Notes under the pieces: generated by a model
What the model saw: only the letters and a program-made list of their open reading frames with translations
The model's database searches: none
What the model was told of the DNA's origin: nothing
Part shown: in pieces, positions 23,213 to 35,424 of the stretch
How the letters are laid out: every line of letters starts with the position of its first letter
Position numbering within the stretch: position 1 is the first letter of the stretch
DNA from: Eulemur rufifrons
Taxonomy: Eukaryota > Chordata > Mammalia > Primates > Lemuridae
DNA length: 64,000 nucleotides
Assembly (NCBI RefSeq): GCF_041146395.1
Contig: NC_090986.1
Coordinates: 48,458,001-48,522,000, forward strand
Direction: 5' to 3'
Translations under genes and position numbers: made by a program

Positions 23213-25753
23213 TAATTTAAATACATACAAATAGAAATATACTTTATCAAAATTTGTAGGTGAAAAATAGTAAATTTGTTACTTAAAAGTGGCTTATAGT
23301 CATAATAGATAAGGAAAACAACCTCCTATAGAATCAATTTTATTACAGAAAAAATATTGGAATGCTTTAAATGAATATTTAGGTGTATGAAAATAATTTC
23401 ATATAAACTGTTTTTTAGGCAACATCAATGCAAATCTTTTCTAAAGGGCAGAACCACCTAATAGCTTTAATGTATTGAATTTAGAAAATGTGTTATTTAG
23501 ACATATTTTTATTTCTGTATGCATAGTTTCTTGTATTTATTTGTTTACCTTTTCAAAAGAAATAGGGGAGATGATTCATTTGAATTTTGAAATCTCTAGC
23601 CAAGTATGGTGACCAATAATTTTATTTGTGAATAAGAGGGAATAGAAGGAAAACAAAACCAAATAAAATATAAAAGAAGAGAGAAAAGAAAGAAAAAGGA
23701 ATATAACAACTCTCACAAGACTAACAATATGAATCATCTTTCTAAAAATGACATGAAAGGAAATATCTGAATTATTTTAGGTGATGGAATTGTTTTTCAC
23801 TTGTAGTATTTTAGGTAGGTAATGAAAACATCTGGTTCAATATATTAGTAGTGATAAAAGGTATTCATATATTCTATTAGTTGACAGGATTGGAATGTGC
23901 TTCTATTTTTAACAAAATATGTCAACCAACATTTATCCACATTTGAGATTTCCTTGTAGATTTAAAGAATACAAAATTAAATTTTATTATTGAAAAGATA
24001 TCACATTTATTGACACTTTTCCCCAAGTTCTTTACAAATCATTTTTTAAATGTACACCCAGTACCCTGTATTTAGCTCCCAGAAAGCTTTAATTCACTGC
24101 TTGTAGACAAGCTGGTTTTGTCTTTTTTTTTTTTTCCTGCATTATCTGTATGTGTTTACATGTTCCACTGTAATAGCCCCAGATGAAGTATTATGGTCCA
24201 TCTTGTTGATAATCCATATTTTAAACTCTGTAAATACATGGATGACATTATCAGCTATCATTGTACTGATCTCCACTTTAAGTATCTAAATACATATTTA
24301 CCAGCTTAATCTGTGTCTTGAAAGGCCCCTAACTGTGAATTTATATGATAAGTATACTGATGCAATGCAAACTGACCTTTTATGCACTGTTATAACTGCT
24401 TGTTGTTATTGTCATTAAAATAAAACACAAAGCCATAGGGTACATTTAAAGTGCATATTGAGTTTTAGAACTTAAAATTTTCTTTTTCAGGAAATTGTTC
24501 CACAATTCATGGCAAAAGGCTATCCATGGCTTTTAAGCTTTCTCATAACATTTTATTTTATGTGTCCTAGAAACTATGAACATGCTAAGATCCTATGAAA
24601 ATATGAGGAATGCATTATGGATTTTCTTTTTCTTTTTGGACTAAATTTGCTTTTCAATAGCATGTGTATATGTGGCAGAACAAGGTATCTATTAAAAGGT
24701 GTCTGGTTTTAACAAGGTATCTCATTTATAACAGAAACAAGCATTGACATAAAATAAGATATTTAGATATTCTCCACCTTACAAAGAATTCCTGCAGACT
24801 AGATATTCCTGGTTAACGTGATACTTAGGTTATGTCATCTTTAGGGACTTTTATATCATTTATAGGGTTTGGAGTAGTTTCTTGTGTCATATTTCTCTAA
24901 AACATTATCTATTGATTCAAATCAGAGACCAAATTTGTATATAATGTTGAATATGAAGGATTTGGAAAACAAAATTAAATACAGGATTAAATAGTAATAT
25001 GAATATCACTGTTTTTTTTTTCCCTTAAATTAACAAGATTAAAATCTATTTTAACTTAATCACAGATTTTTACATACTTCTTTCCCATTATTCTGTTACT
25101 GGTCTCTCAGAAATTCTTGAAAACATATATTAGAAAGTAGACTAGTGCTAATTTTTGGAGTGAGTTTGATTAATTCCACCATGCATTAGACATCACAGAA
25201 GTAAGTTTGGTGATTTCAGCCACAAATACATTTATATACATGATATCTCCCCGATAGGAGAGGCATAAAGGCTTCTATTGGCTTGTAGTTTTGATTTACA
25301 TTCATTTAAGATCCAAGCAGTGACACCAGATACCATGTCTTAATCCTGTTCCTCTGGGTTGTGTCATTGACACACTCTGCTCCGTGGCCCCAGCAGCCAG
25401 CCCAACTCACATGTTCTCAGCACACAGTCTTGTCCATGGGTGTGTGTATTAGACCTGATATTTACCCTATCTCTGTGAAAACAAGCCATGCGCCTATCCC
25501 TGAACAAGTATTGAGTGTCTGGGGAGACATAAGATGCTGTTTGGAATGGGCCAGGGGGTCTCAGATTCAGGGATTGAAAGTAAGAAAGTCCCTCCAAAAC
25601 AAATGTGGAACACTGCTAATGAAATAAATGAAAGTGGATTCTAGGCTGAAAGCAGCAACAAATAGTCAATACATGTACTCTTCAAGATTTTAATGTTCAG
25701 ACCATGTTCACCAGAGAATATTGTAATGTGTGCTGTGTGTATGTATATGTATA

Positions 25754-25757
<4 letters not shown>
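23213..25757. other. Unique AT-rich DNA, no supported gene
   Basis: Includes an A/G-rich low-complexity stretch near 23636-23702. The overlapping frames at 25361-25627 (+) and 25364-25597 (-) mirror each other in a locally GC-richer patch and show no domain. Confidence 0.5.

Positions 25758-25788
<31 letters not shown>
25758..25788 (+). repeat. (TG)n microsatellite
   Basis: An uninterrupted TG run of about 15 units, preceded by imperfect ATGTATATGTATATG. Alternating purine-pyrimidine sequence of this kind can adopt Z-DNA and is usually polymorphic. Confidence 0.95.
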
Positions 25789-25790
<2 letters not shown>

Positions 25791-27441
25791 GAATACTCTA
25801 ATAGACCCGGTCATCTTGAAAAATTCAGCTACTTAAGGCAGATATTTTTGTTGGTGATGTTAGGAGGTTTATAGTATTTGGGTTTCTCCATCTGTCTCTT
25901 TCTATGTGGAATCACAGCCATTTAAATTTCAAAGCAGAGATCGCAGTAGCACTCCTACTTAATGAAGGTTTAGTCAGAATTATCTTTGCTGAGGGCACAC
26001 ACCTGTGTGTAGCTGGCATCTCAAACCTGGGTCTACCTGAAGTTCACTGCCGATAGTAATTGATTTCCTTCCTTCAGTCAGCTTAACATAGATCAAGAGT
26101 GAAGTGGTACTTGGCTACACACAGTCTCAGCAGCTGCAATTTTGCTGTTGCCTGTCATCCAGAGTCCTTCTTTTATGGTTTCCATAAAGGCTGGAAATGT
26201 TTCTGAATTTAATTTTGAGACACTAACTGATTCTTCCTTATACATCTGAGTTAGAGAGACATCCCACAATACCAGATCTGAAAAAAAATTCACCGCCTTT
26301 CATTTCATCGTCAAATTCTTACCTTTCCCTCTTTGTTAAGTGCCTGCAATAGTTTTATAATAATTCATTTTCATTACCCAAACATTAGGAAATAACAATT
26401 TATTCTTATTTTTCAAAACTTAGGATGAATAAATGGGTAATATCATTACAAATGCAGAAATATATATATGACTGAGCATATTTTGTTGCTTTCTATGCTC
26501 AAATTTGAAATAGTTTTATGCTATCCTCATTTCAGAAAAGAGATGAAATGTTCTTATTTCTACAATATGAAGAAAATAACACACAATCCAAGGGGCTACA
26601 ACAAGTCAAATACTCAATGGGGCCTGTGCTGTTGGTTTTGGAAGTGTCATACAAAGCCTGAAAAAATGTTACTAAAGAAAAAGGTGGGGAGGAAGAGGAG
26701 GGGACAGGGATTGCCCTTCCCTATTCAGTGCAGATGGTTTTAAAGAACTGGGATTTCAGTCACATTAGAATTAATTTACTATGTATGCACTGGGAAAACT
26801 AGCAAGGGAAATAAATTTTCCTTTTCCAGTGTAATGTTTAAAATAAGACCCAGGCCATAGATAAATTATTTTGTAGCAGGCACTGCCCTCAGATATAATG
26901 GCAACTATAAGAAGATGTACTGGATTTCAAAAATCATCATACCATATAGAATAAAAATTAAGGGAAAAAAATATTTAAACTATAAAGTTAATTGGAACTA
27001 CATTTGATGTTAGTGAAGTGTCTCATTGTCTACCTAGAAGAGTCCACGCTAATCGTTCTATCTATCCTTCTCTACTGCCTTCTCTGCTCCTAATTTCCCA
27101 AGATAGGGATCTCAGAGTTGTGCTAGGTTCCCAATTGTTCTGAAATATCTGTAATTCCTCCCTTCAGAATGTCATTGCTTTTCCCACACTGTCTTAAATG
27201 AGCCCCTAATCAACTTTTATTCGAATTAATGTAATGATTTTATGTCTTCTCAAATACTTTTCTAGTGAGAAAACTAAAGCAATAAAGAGATGTACTGTGA
27301 GGGGACTCCAGGAAAACTTCAGATCTATGGTCAACTCTTCAAATTAGATAGGTATTTTTGAGCTACAGGGTAAATATTGGAATGTTTCTGTTAATATTTG
27401 TCAAAATAATTTTTGTTGTTATTATATATGATATCCACACA
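25789..27441. other. Unique DNA, nothing recognised
   Basis: No gene or repeat family identified. The frames at 26093-26293 (-) and 26468-26743 (+) are unrecognised. Confidence 0.5.
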
Positions 27442-27488
27442 TGTCAACAAAAGTGAATTGTCAACAAAAGTGAATTGTCAACAAAAGT
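27442..27488 (+). repeat. 17-bp minisatellite, about 2.8 copies
   Basis: The unit TGTCAACAAAAGTGAAT occurs twice exactly (27442-27458, 27459-27475) and a third partial copy follows (27476 onward, then AGGTGAG). The copies are identical, so the duplication is recent relative to the surrounding DNA. Confidence 0.95.
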
Positions 27489-30400
27489 AGGTGAGATGGG
27501 TTACAGATCAGGCATTTCAAATATGGCATGGTTCTAAAATTACAATCATTACTTTTCCTTTATTATGAAATATGTTGAATATAAAAACTACAGAGAAAAT
27601 TTGCTATTTAAATTGTTCTAACATTTTATAACCTGTGGCTAATTATTAACTATATTACTAGATTCTAACTATGTCAGGAAAAAACAACTTATGTTCAATA
27701 GCATGTTATGCTGTTTTGATTTGCGCTGCTTATAGTTAAACCTGAAAAACAGGCATACAGGGGGAAAATCACATAGTTTTCATGTAGTATGCATAGTAGA
27801 AGGACCCCTGATTTTTTCCCAAGTATATTTGTCAAGCAGACTTTTATTCATGCCTGTATTTATGCATTCCTTATTTAGCTGGCTGCAGACTATTGTAAAA
27901 TTCATTATCATAATTTTCTTCATTTTTTAACTTTGCTGCCTCTTAAAGATACACTGTCTTTTAAAAAATATTTGGATATTATTTAAAAGCCTATATTTAA
28001 TCACATTTTTTAAATGATTTATCTTAAAAAATAAGATACTTGTATGCTAGAGTTTTTATTTAAGCTGCTCATGAGGTAACAATTACATGAGAATTCAGAC
28101 TGAGACAAACCACCGAGGTACTGTTTTCGGTACCCAAATGGCCTCTATGAAACAGAGCATCCAGGGGTATATTTTCTTTTAACTTGACTTCATTTCTCCC
28201 TAATTAGTAGAGTGCAATGTACCATTATGATGCCTGCTTCACCCCCTTGGTTTTTGCACCTCCCTTAGGGGATTTCCCAGCTGCTTTGCTTTACTGTTGT
28301 AATTGAAATCTTACTTGTTCCAGGCTATAATTGATAGTGAACCCAACCATTTTATGTTTGTCATGCAACAGATGTACAGCAAAAACACTCAGAGTGGCAT
28401 ATGGAAAAATGGCCCTACTAGAGTGAAATCAGATCCATTCCTGTACCACAACTCCCATTCTCTCAACACTTTAGGTTTTTGCCTTCTTACCAGTGCTTTG
28501 TTGCTGCACAAGTCAATATAAAATTATAATATTCATTTGGTGTATAATGATTCTTCTTTAGCCTTGTTATATGACTCTATAGTAAAGATTACACAGAATA
28601 AAATGGATTGGTTACCAAATACAGGATTCTTTGTATGTGTCTCTTGTCAAAATGGGTCACTGGTTTTAATTAAATAATTAACCTTACATAAATGTGTCTA
28701 GGTCCACAAATCAATCAAGAGATATTTGAATTAACTATATTTTTTTATTTTTAAATACTTGCAAATTCAAAATGAGCCTCCAAATCAATTAATACTAATC
28801 ATAATTATATTTGTATCCAAGAGTCAGAGGTTTGCTTCAAAAATACTATCTCTTCAATATAATATAAAGGAATTTTGAGTAGTTGACTCCGTATTATAGG
28901 CTATATTAAGTATTCAGAAAATAGTGCTGGATGTTTTGTAATATTGCTTGATAGACTTTTGTGTGGGTATATTGTCACATATCCACTGTCAAAGTCAGTG
29001 GCTTGACTAGTGTGGAAAGAGACACTGTGGCCTGAGCAGGACAGGGACTAGGGGAACTGGCCATATCTTAAGATGGCCAACACCCTTTCCAGGTGAAGTG
29101 AGATGCCAGATCGCAGTGTCCATGGCACTGAGACTTTTTAGGCAGGTACCTTATGAAGTCATATCCAGAAGTCAAGATATGAAAAGAAAATATGAAAGAA
29201 AAATGAATCAAAGCATATAATGAATGACAACTTATAGTTCCAAATACTCTTTTTAGCTTTTTTCAGAACCCCAGTCAATCCCTGAAAATGTGAGGACTAG
29301 TGTGGGAGGGAAAAATAATTGACAAGTGTTTGGAAGTGTGATAGCACACCAACCAAGAGTTTGAGGATGCGAATCGGAGCTCTGAGCCCCAGTGGAGACG
29401 TAAAAGGCTAATTAGCTTACTGGGGCGGAGGACTGAATGACTGATAATATCAGAGAGGTATTTTTGAAAAATGATTGATGATATGACAGCAAGTAGATTT
29501 GAAAAAGGAGAAGTGGAGGCAGGGAGATGAAGTGAAGCTTGTTAAAATATCCATGTAAGATTCAAAATCGAAGAAGACAATGGCAGAGGACCCTGGGGGT
29601 ACCCCTTGCATAAAAAGACATTTCTGAGGTGTGACTGGCATGACTTGCTGCCACACTCCATGAACAGTGAAGGAAACGAAAGTGGGAAATGCCCCAGGTA
29701 TCTGTAGTCTGACTAGAAATTGTTTTCACATTAGTAAAACAGGGAAGATAATGGAGAATAACAAAAACAGATTTGGGGGATAAAGTAAAAAAACGGGGAC
29801 GTAATATCTTGGAAATTGTGCTGATATATCTATATACAGTGAAAACTGTATAATCAAGAGGAATCTGGTGTTCAAGAAAGAGAGAAGTGTCATTGGACAT
29901 AAAAAATAAGAAGTGATCCTTGCATATTAAGTTATATAATATTTTAAATATATTTCAGAATATTCTATAAGATAGCATTTTAAAACATAAATATGTTAAG
30001 AAATTTATCATATTATATTATTTTGAAGTTTTTAAAAATATTTTCCATCTTTTGGAATAAATAATATTTATATAAAATATATTAGGAAACTGATTAAAAT
30101 TTCATGATTGTGTGTTGCAGTTTACAAAAGCACACATTGGATAATCATTTGAGCATGTTAGTTTCTTTGCACTAGTTGAAAATGTATTTCCAGTGCTTTT
30201 CTTTCTTTGGTTCTGAATTATTCAGATAAGTGACATTATTTTAAAGTGATCATTTCTTCCTTTTGAATAAAAATCTACTATAGAGATTAGTGTGGAGAGA
30301 GAAATGAGTTACTGTAAATAATTCTAGTACATCATGTTTTCCCTTTAAGTCAGAAAAAGAATAGAAACACGGCACTTACATTTAGCTATGTTTGTAATAA

Positions 30401-31639
30401 GACATGGCTATAAACTCATACGCTTTATTTCTATTGTAATATTAAAATGCAAACATTCACATGGGTTTTTATGTACTATAGTTTTTCATGCTAGCATGAA
30501 AAATTGTGTTAATATTGGTTTAATTTTAATGAAGTAGAACAAAAGGTTGTAAAATACATCAAATACATTTTAGCTATAAATATCAGAGCAAGTTCTTTCT
30601 ATTGAAAACCTGACTAAATTTAACATTCTTAATGTGTATATGAATATATACAAAGTATTTATTAAAAATTCAAAGCATTTTTTTCAAATCTGAGTCAACA
30701 ATGAACTTTTTTTTTAAAATTATTTTTAGAGATTAAATTATATTAAAATACTTCTGCAAATATAACTTTGAAAGCACATGGTACTGCTGAGTTGATTGTA
30801 TTGGCCCACATTTCTCAAATGGCTGAAGTGTACCCAGAGAGGGACTCTAGAAAAAGAAAATTGGAATGGCTTTCCAGGTAGACTATAGTGAGTTTTTGAG
30901 GTTTACAGAAGAGTGAAAAATGAGAATAAGATAATATGGAATGAAATACATATTCTTTAACATGAATATATGTTTAGGGACCTGGAAGTCATGGTAAAAA
31001 TACAAAACTGGCAAACTTGGTAGAGTGGCTTCATTTCATTTTAAATTTTTTATGCTTTAATTTTAATTTTTGATATTTAATTTTTCTTTATGTTTCGGTG
31101 AAAATTTGGTATTTAATTTGATTTACACCACCATCTTACTGCAATTGAAGTTTTCTGGCACGCTGATTAAAAAGGAAGAGAAAGAAGCTCTGGGTGTTAA
31201 TTCCTGTGGGTGTTTGGTTGGCAGTTGTGTCCTGTAACTCTGTTGCCTGGGGATTGCTTTTCTCTTCTTCAAACCCATTTGATGAAAATAATACCAAATC
31301 TCATAGCTACATAAAAATGACTGAGAAAGTTGCTATTTAAAGAGAAAATCATTTGAGCATAAAGAATTGAAACACGCAATATTTTGTATATGTCTTTAGT
31401 AGGCTTTTGGTTGGGGTATCATTGGAAAGAAAGAACAGAAGAATGAAGGGTTTCTGTTCACTACACAGTATTGTTCTCCCCCTCCCATTCCCATTACTTA
31501 ATATGGAGAAGGAAAACATAAAGGAACCAGGGAAAGAGAGCAAAGGAGAGAGGAAAAGAACAAGCTTAAAGATGGAAGGTTGTCTACAGGAAGACCAGCT
31601 CAGAGAGGATCGGAGGAATGCAGTGATTCTGAGAAGGGT
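27489..31639. other. Unique AT-rich interval; GC-richer block 29000-29900
   Basis: No supported gene. About 29000-29900 is GC-richer and has purine-rich segments (GAAGTGGAGGCAGGGAGATG; GGACCCTGGGGGTACCCC) that may be a heavily decayed L2-class antisense copy. The two overlapping minus-strand frames there (29450-29656, 29562-29900) are in different frames and unrecognised. A 22-bp palindrome lies at 30482-30503. Confidence 0.45.
30482..30503. repeat. Perfect 22-bp palindrome
   Basis: The arm TTTTTCATGCT (30482-30492) is followed at once by its exact reverse complement AGCATGAAAAA (30493-30503), with no spacer. The centre contains an NheI-type GCTAGC. Confidence 0.97.
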
Positions 31640-31845
31640 CTTCAGAACCTGACTATTCTGGCTCCACCATATATTCTTGCCTCATTTTGTACAGGACTGT
31701 TAAGTCCTCTATCCCTCACTTTTCTCCTTTGTAAAATGAAGCCACCAACAGTATCTTAATTCATGAGGATTAAGCAAGTTAATACTTATAAAGCATTTAG
31801 AAAAGTATCTGACATATTTTAAGTGCTAAGTATTTATTAAGTACA
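31640..31845 (-). mobile_element. MIR SINE remnant, antisense
   Basis: Antisense MIR order: ACTATTCTGGCTCCACCAT, TTCTCCTTTGTAAAATGAAG, ATGAGGATTAAGCAAGTTAA, TACTTATAAAGCATTTAG, AAAGTATCTGACATATTTTA and AAGTATTTATTAAGTAC. The block TTTGTAAAATGAAG is the well-kept core of the family. Confidence 0.88.
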
Positions 31846-32093
31846 AAATAGAAGGAAACTCAAAAGAATACTGATTTTGGAGAGAGTTTGGAATTAAAGA
31901 AGACAATTTTCAAAATGAAAAGCTTCAACTAAGTGTACCTCAAAAGTACAAGCTGAAACAGTTGACCTTCATAATTTTGGCATGTCCTATGACCTGGCAG
32001 TTCTGTCCATGCATGGGGAACATGTGCCAAGAATATCCTCACACAGTTTCCGCACAGGTGGTCCCATACGTTGACACTGACAATGGGTGATGA

Positions 32094-32220
32094 GGAGGAT
32101 GCTGATTTTTAGCATTTACTTGGGTACATATTATATACTGGACACTTTTGTAAGTGGTTTTTGTACTTTAGCTCTGTTATTCCTCGGGCTAGCTACATGA
32201 GGTAGACTATTTTACAGAAA
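32094..32220 (+). mobile_element. MIR SINE, 5' part (split by L1)
   Basis: TTTTTAGCATTTACTTGGG, ATACTGGACACTTTTGTAAG, CATGAGGTAGACTATTTTAC follow the 5' half of MIR and stop exactly where an L1 begins. The 3' half resumes at 32521. Confidence 0.8.
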
Positions 32221-32221
32221 A

Positions 32222-32520
32222 ATTTTATGGCTGAGTAGTACTCCATGGTATACATGTATCACATTTTATTAATCCACTCATGTATTGATGGGCACTTGGG
32301 TTGTTTCCACATCTTTGCAATTGTGAACTGTGCTGCTATGAACATTCAAGTGCAGATGTCTTTATTATAGAATCTCTTTTTCCTTTGGGTAGATACCCAG
32401 TAGCGGGATTGCTGGGTCAAATGGTAGGTCTACTTTTAGTTCTTTGAGGTATCTCCATATTACTTTCCATGTAATGAAAACATTTGTACCCTGTAATATT
32501 TTGAAATTAAAAAAAAAAAA
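32222..32520 (-). mobile_element. 5'-inverted L1 insertion (twin-priming structure)
   Basis: 32222 to about 32468 is antisense L1 from the 3' end of ORF2: GGCTGAGTAGTACTCCATGG, GATGGGCACTTGGGTTG, GTAGATACCCAGTAGCGGG, TTGCTGGGTCAAATGGTAGG, TTAGTTCTTTGAGGTATCTC. From about 32470 the orientation flips: GAAAACATTTGTACCCTG, TAATATTTTGAAATTAAA and an A-run is the sense L1 3' terminus. An inverted 5' part joined to a sense 3' tail is the expected product of twin priming during L1 reverse transcription. It interrupts a MIR; the target duplication is hidden in A-runs on both sides. Confidence 0.85.
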
Positions 32521-32625
32521 CCTGAGGCCCAGAAAAGTGACTTATCCCAGATCACGTAGCTCATCCATTAGGGATCTGGAATTCAAGCCAAGCAATGTGA
32601 CCCAAAATCTTGCTTTTACCCATCA
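32521..32625 (+). mobile_element. MIR SINE, 3' part (split by L1)
   Basis: CCTGAGGCCCAGAAAAGTGA, CTTATCCCAGATCACGTAGC and ATCTGGAATTCAAGCCAAGC continue the MIR interrupted at 32220. Together the two halves make one MIR of about 230 bp. Confidence 0.82.
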
Positions 32626-32659
32626 ACCATGGCAAATAGAAGTCAGAAACAAAGCCAGT

Positions 32660-32900
32660 CAATGATAAGTTTATTCAGAAGTATTTATTCAAATTTCAAA
32701 AAGGGACAGAAACACTTCTAGACACCAATGAACCAAAAGTGGGGGGTGGGGAGGGAATGATACTTCCAATCTCAAATAGCTCAATTTATCTAGGATAAAA
32801 CAGATAAAAAGTAAAAATTACCTTTTAGTGAAATAAGTGCCAATGTATGTACACAGAGAATAGATTTAACTTCTGCATCTGTAAATGTAGGATTCAGGTA
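32660..32900 (-). mobile_element. L2-class LINE 3' end remnant, antisense
   Basis: TTTATTCAGAAGTATTTATTC, AACACTTCTAGACACCAATG and CTCAAATAGCTCAATTTATC fit the antisense L2 3' end (the 'caacaaatatttattgag... ctaggcactggg' region). Diverged; the right boundary is approximate. Confidence 0.5.
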
Positions 32901-33759
32901 AAGACATAATGAAGGAAAATATAAATGAAATTACTAAGAAAATCAATAAGTTTGATAGGTAGACAAAAGTAGGTATCAGGAAGACAATCTAAACAAAAGG
33001 AATAGTGTGTAAATTGTTAGAAATTCTCTCTACGTGAGAATGGTATTTAAATAAGAAAGGAATATAATAAAAGAAAGAGACAATTTGTAACAATTGAATA
33101 ACATAAAAATTATTGGTACTCCAGTCCTCATATTAATATTTATCCTAGACTATTGGGGAGAAGATCTCATGTCAGATTTTGATTCTCAAGAAAGAGGGGC
33201 CAAGGACATAATAGAAATGGCTTTTCATTTTGAACTTCATTGTTCACTACTGTGGACATTATCAAATTCAAAAAAATGAACAGTTTCTTTCAATTTTGTT
33301 TTCCCATGTGACTGTTTTCTCACTTTTATTCCTATGTATTCTGTGTATATCTGCTGTTTTCTTTGTTTCTGATGTTTCAACTCACTTAATATTGCTTTCT
33401 TGCTCAAACCTTAGTATTTCTCACACCTGGAAAAAGATATGCTGTTTCTTTTATATTTTAAATTCATATGCTTTTGATTTTCAAATTTTGTCTCAAATTA
33501 AATTTCTAGGGTCATATTCAAGATTTTTTTCCCTCCTTGCTTTTTATAATGTGAGTAAATAACTTTTTTGTCCTTGAAAATCTTCCTTAATAAATGTGTA
33601 TTTAATGGATTGGGAGGAGGGTCAAATGAAGATAGGTTCTCCTTTTCAATTTTATAATATATGACTGTCTTCTAATATTTTCTGTGCAAAAGAAATAAAG
33701 CCCATTGATTATAAATGCATTAATAGGCATTCTAGTGTAAAAAATGATTGTTGGAATGG
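32901..33759. other. AT-rich unique DNA, nothing recognised
   Basis: Frames at 33094-33279 and 33230-33562 (+) are Phe/Leu/Ile/Ser-rich as expected from T-rich sequence. No family or gene recognised. Confidence 0.5.
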
Positions 33760-34420
33760 ATGGCTAGGTGGTTAGGATGAGGACATGTTTTGTAGCACCA
33801 TAACAAAGCCTCAAAGAAAAGTTAACCCAGCGTATAACACAGATTCAGTGGGGAAAAAAAATAGAACTGTAGATCGTCCATCACTTTTGTGTCGTGACCT
33901 CTGCTGGATCTACTAGCAAATTCTGTGTTATTGAATCACAATGACAGACCCAAATACAAATGTCGTGACTTTGCTGTGTTCTCTGGGTCTTGCCATATCA
34001 CCATCACCATTTTATATTCCCTTCCCGGGGACACTTTGGAAGATTTAGAGGCTTTCAGCCTAATCTGACTGGCTCCACACAAACAGCTGGAGCTTTGCCC
34101 AGAGCCGAGCCTGATTATGTCAACAAGACAGCCTCGTCCACAGGGGAGCTCCAGCCGGGTGTGCGGGAGTTCTGGGAACCGCCATGAATTAGCTTTATAC
34201 GCTCCAAGAGGCAATTTCCTACAAAAACAGACTTCACAAGCTGCCAGAGGAAATTGTTTCCCATTGGAACTAGGCCTAGCTCGTGATTGTCTTTAGTGAC
34301 TATGCCACTTTAGTAGTCAGTCCTCAGGACACACCAGGCCTAGCCCTCGGATTGCATTTCTCGATAGAACCAGGTCCAGTTAAACTGCACATGTCAATAC
34401 AGTTCTGTAAGGATTGTGGA
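33760..34420. other. GC-richer repeat-free island, candidate conserved element
   Basis: This block stands out from the AT-rich flanks, with words such as CCCTTCCCGGGGACACTTTGG, CAGAGCCGAGCCTGATTATG, AGCTCCAGCCGGGTGTGCGG and TTCTGGGAACCGCCATGAAT. It has more CpGs than its neighbours. I recognise no repeat. Frames of 92 codons (-) and 65 codons (+) overlap here, which is expected from few stop codons in GC-richer DNA. A conserved regulatory element or a very old exon are both possible; neither is proven. Confidence 0.35.
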
Positions 34421-35424
34421 TCTGTTGTTTTGCACCCAATTATTTAAGTTATTGTTTTTAAGTTTAAAATTTATCTAACAAGGCAGATATTTTCTGACCC
34501 CAATTTCAAGTTGCTGCTATAACTTAAAAGAGGGCATTCTATTAAACATAGCATCCAGGTTAAGGCGAGACATACAAAGCACAGAAACTGTAGAAAGAAC
34601 TCTACAGTTCATTACGCTTTTGCTGAAGTCTTAAATGGAACAATAGGAAGCTTTACTTACAGATGTGTTTGAATATTAGTGACATTTAAGTAAGTGTTAT
34701 GCATTTTAACTCTTTGCTATATTTCTTTACATAGAATGTTCTACCTGGAAGATCACAAGAAAAGTTAACTCTTAGATTCTCCTATGTGCAAAGAATTGAC
34801 ATCTAACAGAAAACCAGTTACTGTTTAATAGCTACATACATAGTATAGAGAGCAAAATAGAGAGAGCAATCAGTGATAGAAATGACTCACCTATGACTTG
34901 TACTCTTTAAATAGCTGACAATGAGTTAACAAATACTTAAGTTCAATGAACCTGCTACCAAAATATCTGTTTCTATGGAAGAAAAACTACCCTTGGTAGA
35001 GTGAAAATATTCAAATCTTATAAAGCCATTCCTTTGCAATAATATGGTTCTCTTTATATATACATTTTCTTTATGCTTTGGTGTCCTCTCAACATTTGTT
35101 TGCCAGTTTGTGTTCTTGAATATAATTTTTATATGTCTGATGGTCTTTCAGCTTATAAACTTTTGGATGCATGCATATTTTATAATTGTATCCAAAATTA
35201 CAATTTATAGATATTTCGAAATTTTGTAGAAGGCCAGAAACACACTCTCAATCCCTTAAACATTTGCTTTTTAGAAAGTACAAAAGGTCCTGTGTTGTTT
35301 TAATCTAAAAACTAATGATTATATACTCAAGAAGGCCTACTCTACAAACATTTGATATAACGTCTGTAACACAATTGTGACTTCTTTTCTATATGAAATT
35401 TTTAAGCAACTGTAGGTAGAAATA
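34421..35424. other. AT-rich unique DNA, nothing recognised
   Basis: No repeat family, RNA gene or exon can be supported. The 61-codon frame at 35044-35229 is a T-rich by-product. Confidence 0.5.

Noticed and set aside
27442..27488. CRISPR-like repeat array
   Set aside because: Repeats are directly adjacent with no spacers, and this is primate nuclear DNA.
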